The position numbers and the translations under genes are program-made. From Clostridiales bacterium (GTDB taxonomy: Bacteria > Bacillota > Clostridia > Christensenellales > Aristaeellaceae), in assembly GCA_012728815.1 (NCBI GenBank), contig JAAYEI010000011.1, positions 1 through 62,182 on the forward strand: a stretch of 62,182 nucleotides of DNA, given 5' to 3'. Positions within the stretch are counted from its first letter, which is position 1; each line of letters starts with the position of its first letter. Of the stretch, positions 26,701-35,070 are shown piece after piece. The notes below the pieces were generated by a model. It did not search any database, was not told where the DNA came from, and worked only from the letters and a program-made list of their open reading frames with translations.

Positions 26701-28113
26701 CAAACCAACCAGATCTTCACCCCGCGCCGCGTGGTCAAGCTGATGGTGGACCTGCTGCAGCGGGAGGCGCCGCAGTTGTTCACCAGCATGGACAGCACCT
26801 TCATCGACTTGTACAGCAAATCTGGCCTGTACATGACGGAGATTGTGAAGCGCCTGTTCAAAGGCCTGGCGCCAGGCATCCCGGATGAGCAGGAGCGTGT
26901 CCGCTGGATTCTGGAGGAGCAGGTCTTTGCCTGCGCCCCCAGCGACATCATCTACAACATGGTCAAAAACTATGTGTATGGCGGCTTTCCGGGGGTGAAC
27001 ACCGATAATCTGATGAAGCTGGATTTAATCCCGGCAGCCAAGGAAGGTCGGCTGGCCGAAGAACTGCGGAAGGGGATGAAGAAGGACGTGAAATTTGACG
27101 CGATTATTGGGAATCCGCCGTATCAGGTGATGGATGGGGGAGCTCAAGCTAGTGCTGTGCCAGTGTATCAGTACTTTGTATCGCAGGCAAAGAAAACAAA
27201 CCCTGCTTACATTTCGTTGATAATGCCATCTCGATGGTATGCAGGTGGCAAAGGGCTAAATGATTTTAGGAAAGAAATGCAGGCTGATAAGCGAATCAAG
27301 GAGATTTATGATTTCCATGATTCCACTGACTTGTTTCCTGGAGTTTTTGTAAAAGGAGGTATTTGTTACTTCTTGTGGGATATTGAATATCAGGGTGACT
27401 GCAAAGTTCATAATTCAATTCTTGGGTCAATATCATCGACAAAAAGATCACTTTTGACAGAAGGAACGGATGTCTTTATCAGGTTCAATCAGATGTTGCC
27501 AATTTTTAAAAAAGTCGTTAGTGAAAACATGGTGAGCTTCTCTAAACTTGTAAGTGCTAGGAAGCCTTTTGGATTAGATACAAAAGCAAAATTCGCTGAT
27601 AATAAGAGCGCAAAAAACAACATTACAGTATATGGAAACAAAGAGATTTCTTATACGGCTCTAGAGCAAATACCTTCTGGCAGACAATATTTAAATGCAA
27701 ACAAAATCTTAATTTCTTATGCTTATGGTGCTGGTGAGGAATATCCCCATCAAATCATAAACAAACCTTTTTATGCTGGTAAAGACACTGCTTGTACTGA
27801 AACCTATTTAGTTATCGGACCATTTAAAAGTAGCAAGGAAGCAAACAATGCAATTTCATATATGAGTACACGATTATTCAGATTCATGGTTGCTATGCTT
27901 AAGAATACTCAACATGCAACCGCAAAAGTGTATAAGCTCGTTCCGCTCCAAGACTTCTCAAAGCCATGGACAGATGCTGAACTCTATGCCAAATATGGCC
28001 TGGACGAGGAGGAAATCAACTTCATTGAAAGCATGATCCGTCCGATGACAGCGATGGCCGGGGAAGATGAGGCGGACAATGAACCGGATGATTTCCCGGA
28101 AGATGAGGGCTGA
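23761..28113 (+). CDS. Fused GIY-YIG-like / SF2 helicase / N6-adenine methylase protein
   Basis: This 1450-residue protein starts at an ATG behind AGGAGG. Residues 13-110 resemble a GIY-YIG/T5orf172-type nuclease domain (YGYALPGLPSHAGLVKVGET, later FRDRQLHDYF). A helicase follows: AKPRFGKT at 163-170, DEAH at 285-288, SGTP at 312-315. A Lys/Glu-rich coiled stretch spans about 770-880. The methylase has a SAM motif DLYSKSGLYMTEI from 1016 and NPPY at 1118-1121 (Eco57I type). A target-recognition region, about 1120-1400, is AT-rich. It would both modify and restrict DNA, with ATP-driven translocation; known relatives are fused type I/III/IIG-like systems. Confidence 0.75.
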   Translation: MDKTKVRPFFPLNLRVYGYALPGLPSHAGLVKVGETGNPLVIKRIRAQVRTAGLAPEFLFERPARHHDGRAFRDRQLHDYFKIRGIQEALRETGATEWFSFGDVSRAEAMTDDFIALDYEQVQRPDGQVDYLLRSEQQAAVDATLNYIKTDPEPEKAEFLWNAKPRFGKTLTTYDLARKMGAQNVLIVTNRPAIANSWYDDFMKFIAWQEEGFRFVSETDALAGTQALSCEQFLQFMHNRPQGAPPARCLAFISLQDLKGARFAGGLYDKLEWVSGIPWDLLVIDEAHEGVDTLKTDRAFDEIKRRFTLHLSGTPFKAIASQKFSQEQIYNWSYLDEQQAKVNWDEAEQGTNPYAALPTLNLFTYQMSRVVEQEVARGKMLEDGTNLDYAFNLGDFFETGETGKFVREADVLKFLDNLHRGQFPFSASHHREQLRHTFWLLPRVAACKAMESLLNRHPFFKDYKVVLAAGDGVSNVEEDYEELADHAADGKAGQKSYDRVKSAIAQHEKTITLSVSQLTTGVTIPEWTGVLMLNNVKSPALYFQAAFRAQNPYEYVDQGSGQLVRKENAYVFDFAPDRTLVLFDELANNLSGEGAGSGVEARQGKIRELINFFPVIAEDGEGALAELDPAEVLTIPSRLKAQEVVKRGFMSNLLFANISAIFSAPQALKDILDKIQPEKNKRLVPARPVEVTQPSLDETGEVHISPEIVISSTGGLFGDPIYAPNLEDILRKHEEIAERWKAADGISRELVRGMEGGFMKGRVEFTQSQAANNRDMKNAQRALVARVEENLYQHERQKHQAEQALKEDLAGLEDPEAIRRREAEHEQKLESIRHSLHQAVEQSVHEVALNYVEKHLEKVEEKKKKTTEDDVRDHLRGFARTIPAFLMAYGTRDTTLMNFEENIHEPTFLELTSITKEEFGLLRDGYTFTDVDGQEVRAPGLFNQVVFDAAIQEFFDLKDRLADYLHTQEEEDIFDYIPPQQTNQIFTPRRVVKLMVDLLQREAPQLFTSMDSTFIDLYSKSGLYMTEIVKRLFKGLAPGIPDEQERVRWILEEQVFACAPSDIIYNMVKNYVYGGFPGVNTDNLMKLDLIPAAKEGRLAEELRKGMKKDVKFDAIIGNPPYQVMDGGAQASAVPVYQYFVSQAKKTNPAYISLIMPSRWYAGGKGLNDFRKEMQADKRIKEIYDFHDSTDLFPGVFVKGGICYFLWDIEYQGDCKVHNSILGSISSTKRSLLTEGTDVFIRFNQMLPIFKKVVSENMVSFSKLVSARKPFGLDTKAKFADNKSAKNNITVYGNKEISYTALEQIPSGRQYLNANKILISYAYGAGEEYPHQIINKPFYAGKDTACTETYLVIGPFKSSKEANNAISYMSTRLFRFMVAMLKNTQHATAKVYKLVPLQDFSKPWTDAELYAKYGLDEEEINFIESMIRPMTAMAGEDEADNEPDDFPEDEG
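27090..27960. other. AT-rich specificity segment inside the large restriction-modification gene
   Basis: From just before the NPPY motif to about 27960 the reading frame stays open. Its codons, however, shift to A/T-ending and AT-rich choices (AAA, AAT, TTT, ATA), unlike the GC-rich flanks. Boundaries are by eye. This matches the target-recognition part of the methylase and suggests replacement by recombination from an AT-rich donor. Confidence 0.75.
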
Positions 28114-28161
28114 TACCGGATAGCCGTCAACCTCCCATGCCCGCCAGCGCCTATAAACAAG

Positions 28162-28191
28162 GCCGCGCCCCCATCAAGGACGCGGCTTTTT
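28162..28191 (+). terminator. Terminator of the restriction-modification module
   Basis: GCCGCG (28162-28167) pairs with CGCGGC (28181-28186), followed by five T. Confidence 0.65.
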
Positions 28192-28203
28192 CATACCCAT
28201 TTA

Positions 28204-28240
28204 AAGTTTTTGGTCTTCCCTTTTTTTCAAAAAAGGGAAG
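28204..28240. repeat. Interspersed terminator-like repeat, copy B
   Basis: AAGTTTTTGG, then CTTCCCTTTTTT (28215-28226) and AAAAAAGGGAAG (28229-28240) in a perfect 12-bp inverted repeat. It shares the AGTTTTT...CCC-T-run-C-A-run-GGG design with the element at 129-179. It lies between two convergent transcription units. Confidence 0.5.
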
Positions 28241-28271
28241 CGTCCTTCGTCCCCGTCTCCGTCCCGTCCCC

Positions 28272-29690
28272 CTAGGCCGCCCTCCTGGCAAACAGCCGGG
28301 ACAGGAAGGGCAGGGAGATCTTCTGCTTGCTGATGACGTCAAAGGCGACGGCGGTCAGCAGCACCAGGCCCTTGACCACCTGCTGCACATCGATGGAGAT
28401 GCCCATGATGCTCATGCCGTTGTTGAGCACGCCCATGATCAGCGCGCCGATCAGCGTGCCGCCCACCGTGCCGATGCCGCCATAGGCGGAGGCGCCGCCG
28501 ATGAAGCAGGCGCCGATGGCGTCCAGCTCAAAGCCCATGCCCGCCTGGGGGGAGGAGGAGTTGAGCCGGGCGGAGAAGATCAGCCCGGCCACCGCGGCCA
28601 GGAAGCTCATGTTGACATAGGCCAGGAACTTGATCTTGTCGGTCTTCACGCCGGAGAGGCGGGCGGCCTTCTCGTTGCCACCCACCGCGTACAGGTGGCG
28701 GCCCAGCACGGTCTTGCTGGTCAGGTAGGAGTAGACCACCAGCACGATGCCCACGGTGATCAGCACCACCGGCGCGCCGGTGTAGTTGGCGAGCAGCCAG
28801 AAGAAGTAGATGAGGGCGCCGGAAATCACCAGCGCGCGGGTGAGGGTGGTGAGCCAGCTGTCGTAGGAATAGCCCTTGCGCTTGCGGTCGGCGCGCTTCC
28901 GGATTTCAATGAAGAACACGCCGGCGGCAAGCAGGAGGCCGATGACCAGGCTGGACACGTTCCTCAGCTCAGTCCCAAACAGCAGCCTGGTGATGGAGGT
29001 CATCACGTTCTGGTGGATAAACAGAATCAGGCCAACTGTGATCAGAAGGCTGATGAGGGTAGCGATGAGGAAGGATTTCATGAACTTTCCGGCGTCTTCT
29101 TCGTGGAAGAAACCCCTTAACTGCAGGCCAAAGCTGGCCCAGCCAACCGCGACGCTGAACAGTGCCAGCATCAGGGGGTTGACCCCCAGCATGAAGTTGC
29201 CGATGGCGCCGGTGGACAGGCCCATGAAGGCGCGTGGGAAGGGGGAGAGGGTGAGGCCCTTGAGCACAATCAAGGTCAGCCCGCGGAAGATGAGCTGGCC
29301 CGACAGCGTCACGATGAAGGCCGGGATGCGCACATAGGCGATCCAGAAGCCGTGCCACACGCCAATCAGGATGCCGATCCCCAGGCACAGCAGCACCGAG
29401 AGGTAGGGGTCCCACTTCCAGGTGATCATGAAGGTGCCGGCGCAGGCGCCCACAAAGGCCACCACCGAGCCCACGGACAGGTCGATGTTGCCGCCGGTGA
29501 GGATGCACATCAGCGTCCCGGCGGCCAGCACCACCACGTAGGCGTTCTGGTTGATGAGGTTGAACACGTTCATGGGCTTGAGCAGCGTGCCGCGGGTGAG
29601 CACCTGGAAGAACAGGATGATGACCACCAGCGTGATGAGCATCACAAACTGCTTGAGGTTCTTGGAGAAGGATGTCTTCAGCTTGCCCAT
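28272..29690 (-). CDS. mmsB: Sugar ABC transporter permease (MmsB/XylH type)
   Basis: This 472-residue membrane protein is the permease of a multiple-sugar importer of the ribose/xylose class. It has about ten or more hydrophobic segments, the [15 protein letters not shown] signature near the N-terminal third and [13 protein letters not shown] plus a VVKGLVLL ending typical of the family. The middle is longer than in RbsC, as in XylH/GguB. Its start overlaps the ATPase gene by 13 bases. It is the last gene of the chvE-mmsA-mmsB operon. Confidence 0.88.
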   Translation of the reverse strand: MGKLKTSFSKNLKQFVMLITLVVIILFFQVLTRGTLLKPMNVFNLINQNAYVVVLAAGTLMCILTGGNIDLSVGSVVAFVGACAGTFMITWKWDPYLSVLLCLGIGILIGVWHGFWIAYVRIPAFIVTLSGQLIFRGLTLIVLKGLTLSPFPRAFMGLSTGAIGNFMLGVNPLMLALFSVAVGWASFGLQLRGFFHEEDAGKFMKSFLIATLISLLITVGLILFIHQNVMTSITRLLFGTELRNVSSLVIGLLLAAGVFFIEIRKRADRKRKGYSYDSWLTTLTRALVISGALIYFFWLLANYTGAPVVLITVGIVLVVYSYLTSKTVLGRHLYAVGGNEKAARLSGVKTDKIKFLAYVNMSFLAAVAGLIFSARLNSSSPQAGMGFELDAIGACFIGGASAYGGIGTVGGTLIGALIMGVLNNGMSIMGISIDVQQVVKGLVLLTAVAFDVISKQKISLPFLSRLFARRAA

Positions 29691-31234
29691 ATGGCCTGTC
29701 CTCCCTTGCTTGCCTGCATGATCATGTCCATGATGTTTTCCTGGGTGGCCTCTTCCCGTGTCAGCTCACCCACCATTTTGCCTTCCACCATCACGTAGAT
29801 GCGGTCGCACATGCCCAGCAGCTCCGGCAGCTCCGAGGAGATCATCAGCACCGCCTTGCCCTCGCCCACCAGGTCGTTGATGATGCTGTAGATTTCATAC
29901 TTGGCGCCCACGTCCACCCCGCGGGTGGGCTCGTCCAGCATCATGATGTCCGGCAGGGAGAACATCCACTTGCCCACCAGCACCTTCTGCTGGTTGCCGC
30001 CGGACAGGTTGCCCACCAGCTGCTCCACATCCGGGGTGCGGATGGACAGCTTGTCGCGGTATTCCTCCGCCGCGTGCAGCTCCCGGTCCTTGTCGATCAC
30101 CCCGCGCTTTGCCACCAGCTCCAGGCGCGAGAGGGTGATGTTGTGGCTGATGGCGTTGGTCAGCACCAGCCCGTCGCCCTTGCGGTCCTCGGTGATGTAG
30201 GCAAAGCCGTGGCGGATGGCCTCGGCCGCGGAATGCAGGTGCACCTCCTGCCCGTCCTTTTTGATGGTGCCGGAGATTTTGGTGCCATACACCCGGCCAA
30301 AGACAGACTGGCACAGTTCGGTGCGCCCGGCGCCGATCAGCCCGGCAACGCCCACCACCTCGCCCCGGCGCACGTTGAGGGACACGTTGTCCACCACGCG
30401 CCGCTCGGTGTACAGGGGGTGGTAGACGGTCCAGTCGATGATTTCCAGCGCCTTGTCCCCGATGCGGGGCTCCCGGCGGGGGAAGCGGTCCACCATCTCC
30501 CGGCCCACCATGCCCCGGATGATGCGGGGCTCGGAGACGTCCCCCGCGCGGTTGTCCAGGGTCTCAATGGTGGCGCCATCGCGGATGATGGTGATTTTGT
30601 CGGCCACGTAGGCGATTTCGTTGAGCTTGTGGGAAATCATGATGCTGGTGATGCCCCGCTCCTCGCGGAACTTCTTGAGCAGGTTGAGCAGGTTGAGGCT
30701 GTCCTCGTCATTGAGCGAGCTGGTGGGCTCGTCCAGGATGAGCAGCCGCACGTTCTTGGCCAGCGCCTTGGCAATCTCCACCAGCTGCTGCTTGCCCACG
30801 CCGATGTCCTTGATGAGGGTGCGCGCGTCATCCATCAGGCCCACCTCGGCCATGTGTTTCTGGGCGTTCTGGTAGGTGAGGTCCCAGTTGATGCCGCCAA
30901 AGCCAGTCTGCTCGTTGCCCAGGAACATGTTCTCCCCGATGGACAGGTAGGGCACCAGCGCCAGCTCCTGGTGGATGATGACGATGCCCAGGCGCTCGGA
31001 ATCCCGGATGTTCATGAAGCGGCATTCCTGGCCGTCAAAGTGGATCTCGCCCTCATAGCTGCCATAGGGCCACACGCCGGAGAGCACGTTCATCAACGTG
31101 GACTTGCCCGCCCCGTTCTCGCCCACGATGGCGTGGATCTCGCCTTCCTGGACGGTCAGGTTGACGTTGTCCAGCGCCTTCACGCCCGGGAAGGTTTTGG
31201 TGATGCCGCGCATCTCCAGCAGGACGCCTGCCAT
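29678..31234 (-). CDS. mmsA: Sugar ABC transporter ATP-binding protein (MmsA/GguA type)
   Basis: The 518-residue protein has two fused ABC ATPase domains. Walker [10 protein letters not shown] lies at 38-46 in the first. The second is degenerate at Walker A ([11 protein letters not shown]) but keeps a signature ([14 protein letters not shown]) and Walker B ([14 protein letters not shown]), as usual for this class. It energises monosaccharide import. The start at 31234 has GGAGG six bases upstream; the longer frame runs into the intergenic hairpin. Confidence 0.92.
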   Translation of the reverse strand: MAGVLLEMRGITKTFPGVKALDNVNLTVQEGEIHAIVGENGAGKSTLMNVLSGVWPYGSYEGEIHFDGQECRFMNIRDSERLGIVIIHQELALVPYLSIGENMFLGNEQTGFGGINWDLTYQNAQKHMAEVGLMDDARTLIKDIGVGKQQLVEIAKALAKNVRLLILDEPTSSLNDEDSLNLLNLLKKFREERGITSIMISHKLNEIAYVADKITIIRDGATIETLDNRAGDVSEPRIIRGMVGREMVDRFPRREPRIGDKALEIIDWTVYHPLYTERRVVDNVSLNVRRGEVVGVAGLIGAGRTELCQSVFGRVYGTKISGTIKKDGQEVHLHSAAEAIRHGFAYITEDRKGDGLVLTNAISHNITLSRLELVAKRGVIDKDRELHAAEEYRDKLSIRTPDVEQLVGNLSGGNQQKVLVGKWMFSLPDIMMLDEPTRGVDVGAKYEIYSIINDLVGEGKAVLMISSELPELLGMCDRIYVMVEGKMVGELTREEATQENIMDMIMQASKGGQAIWAS

Positions 31235-31273
31235 CGCATTCCTCCAAACGGTCGGATGATGAAGAATCAGAGG

Positions 31274-31302
31274 CCGGGGAGGGGCGGGAAGCCCCTCCCC
31301 GG
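31274..31302 (-). repeat. Perfect intergenic hairpin between binding protein and ATPase genes
   Basis: A 12-bp perfect stem (31274-31285 with 31291-31302, loop of 5) lies between chvE and mmsA. There is no T-run, so it more likely protects the 3' end of the chvE message or damps read-through than ends transcription fully. Confidence 0.6.
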
Positions 31303-31327
31303 CGGGGTTGTCAGGCAAAGGCGCGGC

Positions 31328-32380
31328 TTAGTCGACCTTCAGCTGCTCCTCGGTGTAGTAGCCGGAGTCGATCAGCAGCTCGCGGTAGTTGTCCTTGTCG
31401 GCGAAGACCGGGTCGCACAGGTAGGAGGGGATGATCTTGACGCCGTTGAAGTAGGTCTCGGTGTCGTTGACCGGCACTTCCTCACCCTTCAGAATGGCGT
31501 CCACCATCAGCACCACCTGGGCAGCCAGGTCGCGGGTGTCCTTGAACACCGACATCGCCTGGTAGCCCAGGATGATGTTCTTGGTGTTGGTCACGTCGCA
31601 GTCCTGCCCGGTGACCACGGGGAAGTTGTCCAGGGTGTAGCCGGCGGCCTGCAGGGAGTTGGTGATGCCCAGGGCCAGGGAGTCATTGGGGGAGAGCACG
31701 GCGTGCAGCTCGGTGCCGTCAACGTAGTTGGTCAGCAGGTTGTCCATGCGGGCCTGGGCGTCGTCCGTGCCCCAGCCCAGGATGGCGATGGTCTCAAAGT
31801 CGGTCTGGCCGGACTTGACCACAATCTTGCCCGCCTCATAGTAGGGCTTGAGGATGTCCCAGGCGCCGCCATGGAAATAGCGGGCGTTGGAGTCGTCCGG
31901 GGAACCGGCGAACAGCTCAAAGTTGAAGGGGCCTTCGGCGTTCATCAGGTCCAGCTTCTCTTCCAGGAACTTGCCCTGGATGGTGCCCACCTTGTAGTTG
32001 TCAAAGGTGGCGTAGTAGTCGACGTTCTCGGTGTCCGTCAGCATGCGGTCATAGGCGATGACCTTGATGTCGTTGTCCTTGGCCAGCTGCAGCACCGTGC
32101 CCAGGGAGGAGCCGTCAATGGAGGCCAGCACCAGCACCTCGGCGCCGTTTAGGATCATGTTCTCCACCTGGGAGACCTGGGTGGCCACCTCGTTGTTGGC
32201 ATACTGCAGGTCCACCTCATAGCCGGCGGCCTCCAGCTGCGCCTTCATGTTGGCGCCGTCCTGGTTCCAGCGCTGCAGGGAGTTGGTGGGCATGGCCACG
32301 CCCACTTTCTGGGCCGCGAACGCGGAGGCGGTGCCCAGCAGCAGGACGGTGACCAGGAGCAGGGACAGAATTTTCTTCAT
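31328..32380 (-). CDS. chvE: ChvE-type periplasmic-like sugar-binding protein
   Basis: The 350-residue protein is a secreted binding protein of the ribose/galactose type (peripla_BP_4). The signal peptide MKKILSLLLVTVLLLGTASA is followed by QKVGVAMPTNSLQRWNQDG, the ChvE/XylF start of the mature domain. No lipobox cysteine is visible, unusual for a Gram-positive binding protein, so it may be retained by other means. The first gene of the operon, it has AAAGGAG ahead and a long structured leader. Ligand is probably a monosaccharide. Confidence 0.88.
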   Translation of the reverse strand: MKKILSLLLVTVLLLGTASAFAAQKVGVAMPTNSLQRWNQDGANMKAQLEAAGYEVDLQYANNEVATQVSQVENMILNGAEVLVLASIDGSSLGTVLQLAKDNDIKVIAYDRMLTDTENVDYYATFDNYKVGTIQGKFLEEKLDLMNAEGPFNFELFAGSPDDSNARYFHGGAWDILKPYYEAGKIVVKSGQTDFETIAILGWGTDDAQARMDNLLTNYVDGTELHAVLSPNDSLALGITNSLQAAGYTLDNFPVVTGQDCDVTNTKNIILGYQAMSVFKDTRDLAAQVVLMVDAILKGEEVPVNDTETYFNGVKIIPSYLCDPVFADKDNYRELLIDSGYYTEEQLKVD

Positions 32381-32400
32381 AGCATGTTCTCCTTTTATTT

Positions 32401-32422
32401 TATAAGGCGTTTCCGCCTTATA
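32401..32422 (-). promoter_or_regulatory. Leader hairpin with GAAA tetraloop upstream of chvE
   Basis: On the minus strand TATAAGGCG-GAAA-CGCCTTATA is a perfect 9-bp stem with a GNRA loop, about ten bases ahead of the ribosome site. It could stabilise the message or serve as an operator. Confidence 0.5.
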
Positions 32423-32530
32423 TTCGCATGGTTGGCAACCTGTGCGGCGCTGGTTGCGCCGGGCCGGTTGTTTGGGGGTCGAAGAACCGCGCGTGGCGGC
32501 CGGTCAATTTCTCTGTTGCAAGAATGTCCA

Positions 32531-32560
32531 ATTTTATCACGCGCGGCCTTGGCCTGTCAA
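32531..32560 (-). promoter_or_regulatory. Promoter of the chvE-mmsA-mmsB operon
   Basis: Minus strand: perfect TTGACA (32555-32560), 18-base spacer, TAAAAT (32531-32536) with TGA ahead (extended -10). The predicted leader is about 144 bases long, including the tetraloop hairpin. Confidence 0.65.
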
Positions 32561-32613
32561 TCGTTTTCGCGCGAAGCGGCGGGGCGCGCGCCGGGTCAGG
32601 CCCGCGTTTTATG

Positions 32614-32622
32614 TGCTATAAT
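32614..32622 (+). promoter_or_regulatory. Promoter of the phosphotriesterase-family gene
   Basis: TGC-TATAAT is a perfect extended -10; the -35 is weak. It lies 60 bases ahead of the chosen GTG start. The stretch 32381-32682 is fully accounted for by the two divergent promoters and the chvE leader. Confidence 0.55.
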
Positions 32623-32682
32623 CAGGCCGCAGGGGTTCAAGTTCAAACAGGCGGCCTGCCAGGGCCGCGAGGAGGCTTCGCT

Positions 32683-33600
32683 GTGATTCAGACCGTATTG
32701 GGGCCCATTTCCGACAACCAGCTGGGGCGCGCGCTGCCCCACGAGCATGTGCTGGTGGGCTTTGTCCCAGATGGGCGCCTCACCCGGGCGGATTATGACA
32801 CCGACGAGGTGACCCGGGTGATGCTGCCCCACCTCAAGGCCCTCAAAGCCCAGGGTGTCCACGCCCTGGTGGAGTGCACGCCGGCCTTCCTGGGTCGCGA
32901 CCCGGAGCTGTTGGCCGGCCTCTCCCGCATCAGCGGGCTGCACATCCTGACCAACACCGGCTACTACCAGGCGCCCTACCTGGCGCCCTTTGTGTATGAG
33001 CGGACAGCCCGCCAGCTGGCGGACGCCTGGGTGCTGGAGGCCCGGGAGGGCATCGGGGAGAGCGGCATCAAGCCGGGCTTCATCAAGATTGCCCTGTCAA
33101 ACGGCGGGCCGCTGCCGCCCATCCAGCGGACCATCCTGCAGGCCGCCATGATGGCCTCTGAGGAGACCGGGCTGGCTGTCATGGCGCACACCATCGGCGG
33201 GGAGGCGGCGCTGGAGGCGCTGGGCATCATGCGCGCGGCCAACTTTGACTGCACCCGCTTTATCTGGACACACGCGGACAGTGAGGCGGACACCGCGGTC
33301 CATCGCCGGATGGCGCAGGCCGGCTGCTGGCTCAGCGTGGATTCCATCGGCTGGCGGCCGCTTCAGGAGCACGCGGACCTGGTGCTGGCGCTGCTCAGTC
33401 ATGGTCTGGAAGGGCAGCTGCTGCTCTCCCATGACGCGGGCTGGTACCATGTGGGCGAGCCTGGCGGGGGCGAGGTCAAGCCCTTCACGGTGCTGTTTCA
33501 TCAACTGGTGCCGCTGCTGCTGGCGCGCGGCCTGGACCAGGCGGCTGTTGACCGGCTGACCATCGCCAACCCGGCCCGGGCGCTGGCGCAAAAGGGCTGA
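32683..33600 (+). CDS. Phosphotriesterase-family metal hydrolase
   Basis: With the GTG start (GGAGG seven bases upstream) this is a 305-residue protein. All family metal ligands are visible: His20 and His22 in PHEH, Lys135 (carboxylated lysine) in FIKIA, His169 in MAHT, His197 in THAD and Asp251 in SHDAGW. The fold is an amidohydrolase TIM barrel. Natural substrates in this family are mostly lactones or phosphorylated sugar lactones. Its divergent position next to a sugar transporter supports a sugar-derived substrate, which is inference. Annotation as parathion hydrolase would be misleading. Confidence 0.82.
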   Translation: MIQTVLGPISDNQLGRALPHEHVLVGFVPDGRLTRADYDTDEVTRVMLPHLKALKAQGVHALVECTPAFLGRDPELLAGLSRISGLHILTNTGYYQAPYLAPFVYERTARQLADAWVLEAREGIGESGIKPGFIKIALSNGGPLPPIQRTILQAAMMASEETGLAVMAHTIGGEAALEALGIMRAANFDCTRFIWTHADSEADTAVHRRMAQAGCWLSVDSIGWRPLQEHADLVLALLSHGLEGQLLLSHDAGWYHVGEPGGGEVKPFTVLFHQLVPLLLARGLDQAAVDRLTIANPARALAQKG

Positions 33601-33616
33601 GCCGGCCAGCCGGCGC

Positions 33617-34837
33617 TTACCGCCGCAGCGCCCGCGCGTCCCGGGCCAGGCTGTCGCTTTCCAGGGCATAGCGCAGCGCGTCGATCAGATGGTCCTCCCC
33701 CTCCGGGCGGGGCAGGAAGCCCCCCTGGCCGTCCGCCGCCCAGCGGTAGGCCAGCACCTCCTCGCGCAGCTTCTTACAATCCGGGGAGATGACCAGCTGC
33801 AGCTGGTTGAGCCATTGCAGCCCGTGCAGCACGCTGTCCGGGCCTTTTTTGGCCGCCAGGGCGCGCACGCCGTGGCGGCGCAGCTCGGCGATGGACTTGG
33901 GCTCGGCGCTGTCGCAGGTGACGGGCAGGCCTCCGGCCAGCGCCTTGACGCGCAGGGCCAGCAGGTCGTTGGTGAGGCCGCTCTGGCACAGCTCCCTCAG
34001 CGCGTACAGCCGCCCCTTCCGCCTGTCCAGCGCCACCAGCACGGCGGCGGCCGGGTCCCGCGCGTAGCCAAAGTCCAGCCCGCAGCGCAGCCAGGTGGCG
34101 CTGAGGTCCGCCGGCGGCATGCCCACCTGCCAGTTGGTGAACACGCTGCCGCCCAGCTGCCCCCACTCGCCCCGGGTGTAAACCTGGTGGAAGTAAGGGT
34201 CCCGCTCGCCTTCCAGCGCCTGGATGTCATCGGCTGTAAGGAAGCGGTTGTCGCGGTAGGTGGTGCGCAGGATGAGCAGGTCATCCTGCACCAGGCGGCC
34301 TTCCGTTTCCGGGAAGGCGCCAAAATATTCCCGGTAAATCCAGTGGGCGCGGGACACCGGGTTGAAGGACAGGGTCAGCCGCTTTTTGTGGGCGGACAGG
34401 CCGCGCAGGCGCTTGTCCAGCTGCTTGAGGTCCGCCCAGCGGGTCTCCGTGGCCTCCTCCACCCAGATGTCGGTCAGCGCGCCCCGGCCCGGGGTGAGGG
34501 ACTTCACCTTCTCCACATCATCCAGCCCCAGGAAGAGCAGCTGGGCCCCGTTGTGGCGGCAGGTGAGGCTCATCTCACTCCTGCTGACCTGAAACCAATC
34601 GCCCAGCCCGAAGCGCGCCACGCTTTTTTGCACTTCGGCAAAGCAGCTGGCGCGCAGCGTGCGGGCGACCTGGCGCACCACCAGGGTGTTCCGACCGGTC
34701 ATGGCGTCCAGCAGCGCCCGGGCCGCCAGGAAGACCGACTTGCCAGACCCCGCCCCGCCATAGAAAATCTGCACCCGCTGTGAGGCGGTGAGGTAGGGCA
34801 GGTAGGCGGCATTGAAGGCGCTCCGGGGCACCAGCAA
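33617..34837 (-). CDS. Phage terminase large subunit (PBSX-type)
   Basis: TerL is the DNA-packaging motor of tailed phages. The 406-residue protein has Walker A GGAGSGKS at 27-34, a Walker B-like DIWVEEATE near 140-148 and a nuclease-domain start CGLDFGYARDP in the second half. It looks intact, close to normal PBSX-type length. The start is uncertain (TTG at 34837 or GTG two codons on; weak ribosome site). It ends the four-gene phage-like cassette; no portal, capsid or tail gene follows, since the next gene is the convergent phosphotriesterase. Confidence 0.85.
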   Translation of the reverse strand: MLVPRSAFNAAYLPYLTASQRVQIFYGGAGSGKSVFLAARALLDAMTGRNTLVVRQVARTLRASCFAEVQKSVARFGLGDWFQVSRSEMSLTCRHNGAQLLFLGLDDVEKVKSLTPGRGALTDIWVEEATETRWADLKQLDKRLRGLSAHKKRLTLSFNPVSRAHWIYREYFGAFPETEGRLVQDDLLILRTTYRDNRFLTADDIQALEGERDPYFHQVYTRGEWGQLGGSVFTNWQVGMPPADLSATWLRCGLDFGYARDPAAAVLVALDRRKGRLYALRELCQSGLTNDLLALRVKALAGGLPVTCDSAEPKSIAELRRHGVRALAAKKGPDSVLHGLQWLNQLQLVISPDCKKLREEVLAYRWAADGQGGFLPRPEGEDHLIDALRYALESDSLARDARALRR

Positions 34838-34863
34838 GGCGGGCTGGCCGCCAACCGGCGGGT

Positions 34864-35070
34864 TCAGGGCTCCTCCTCTGTCAGGCGGATGACATAGTCC
34901 CGGGGCGCGCCGGCGGGCCCCTGCTCCTGGGGCAGGCTGAGCAGCTTGATCAGGTCGCCGGGTCCCAGCTTGTCCATCAGAATCATGGCCCTCAGGGCCT
35001 GGCTGGCCAGGTGGGCCAGGCTGGGGGGCGCCTCCTCCGGGGCCGCCTGTTTGCCTGGGTCATCCTTCAT
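34864..35070 (-). CDS. Small acidic protein of the phage-like cassette
   Basis: 68 residues, not recognised. It is Pro/Glu-rich at the start (DDPGKQAAPEEAPPS), with one helix (LAHLASQALRAMILMDKL) and an acidic end (LTEEEP). The ATG overlaps the preceding stop by four bases. Its place just before terL suggests a terminase accessory or small-subunit role, which is only positional inference. Confidence 0.6.
   Translation of the reverse strand: MKDDPGKQAAPEEAPPSLAHLASQALRAMILMDKLGPGDLIKLLSLPQEQGPAGAPRDYVIRLTEEEP

Noticed and set aside
23608..26703. 1031-codon minus-strand frame opposite the large restriction-modification gene
   Set aside because: The plus-strand product shows helicase and methylase motifs in correct order; the antisense product shows none.
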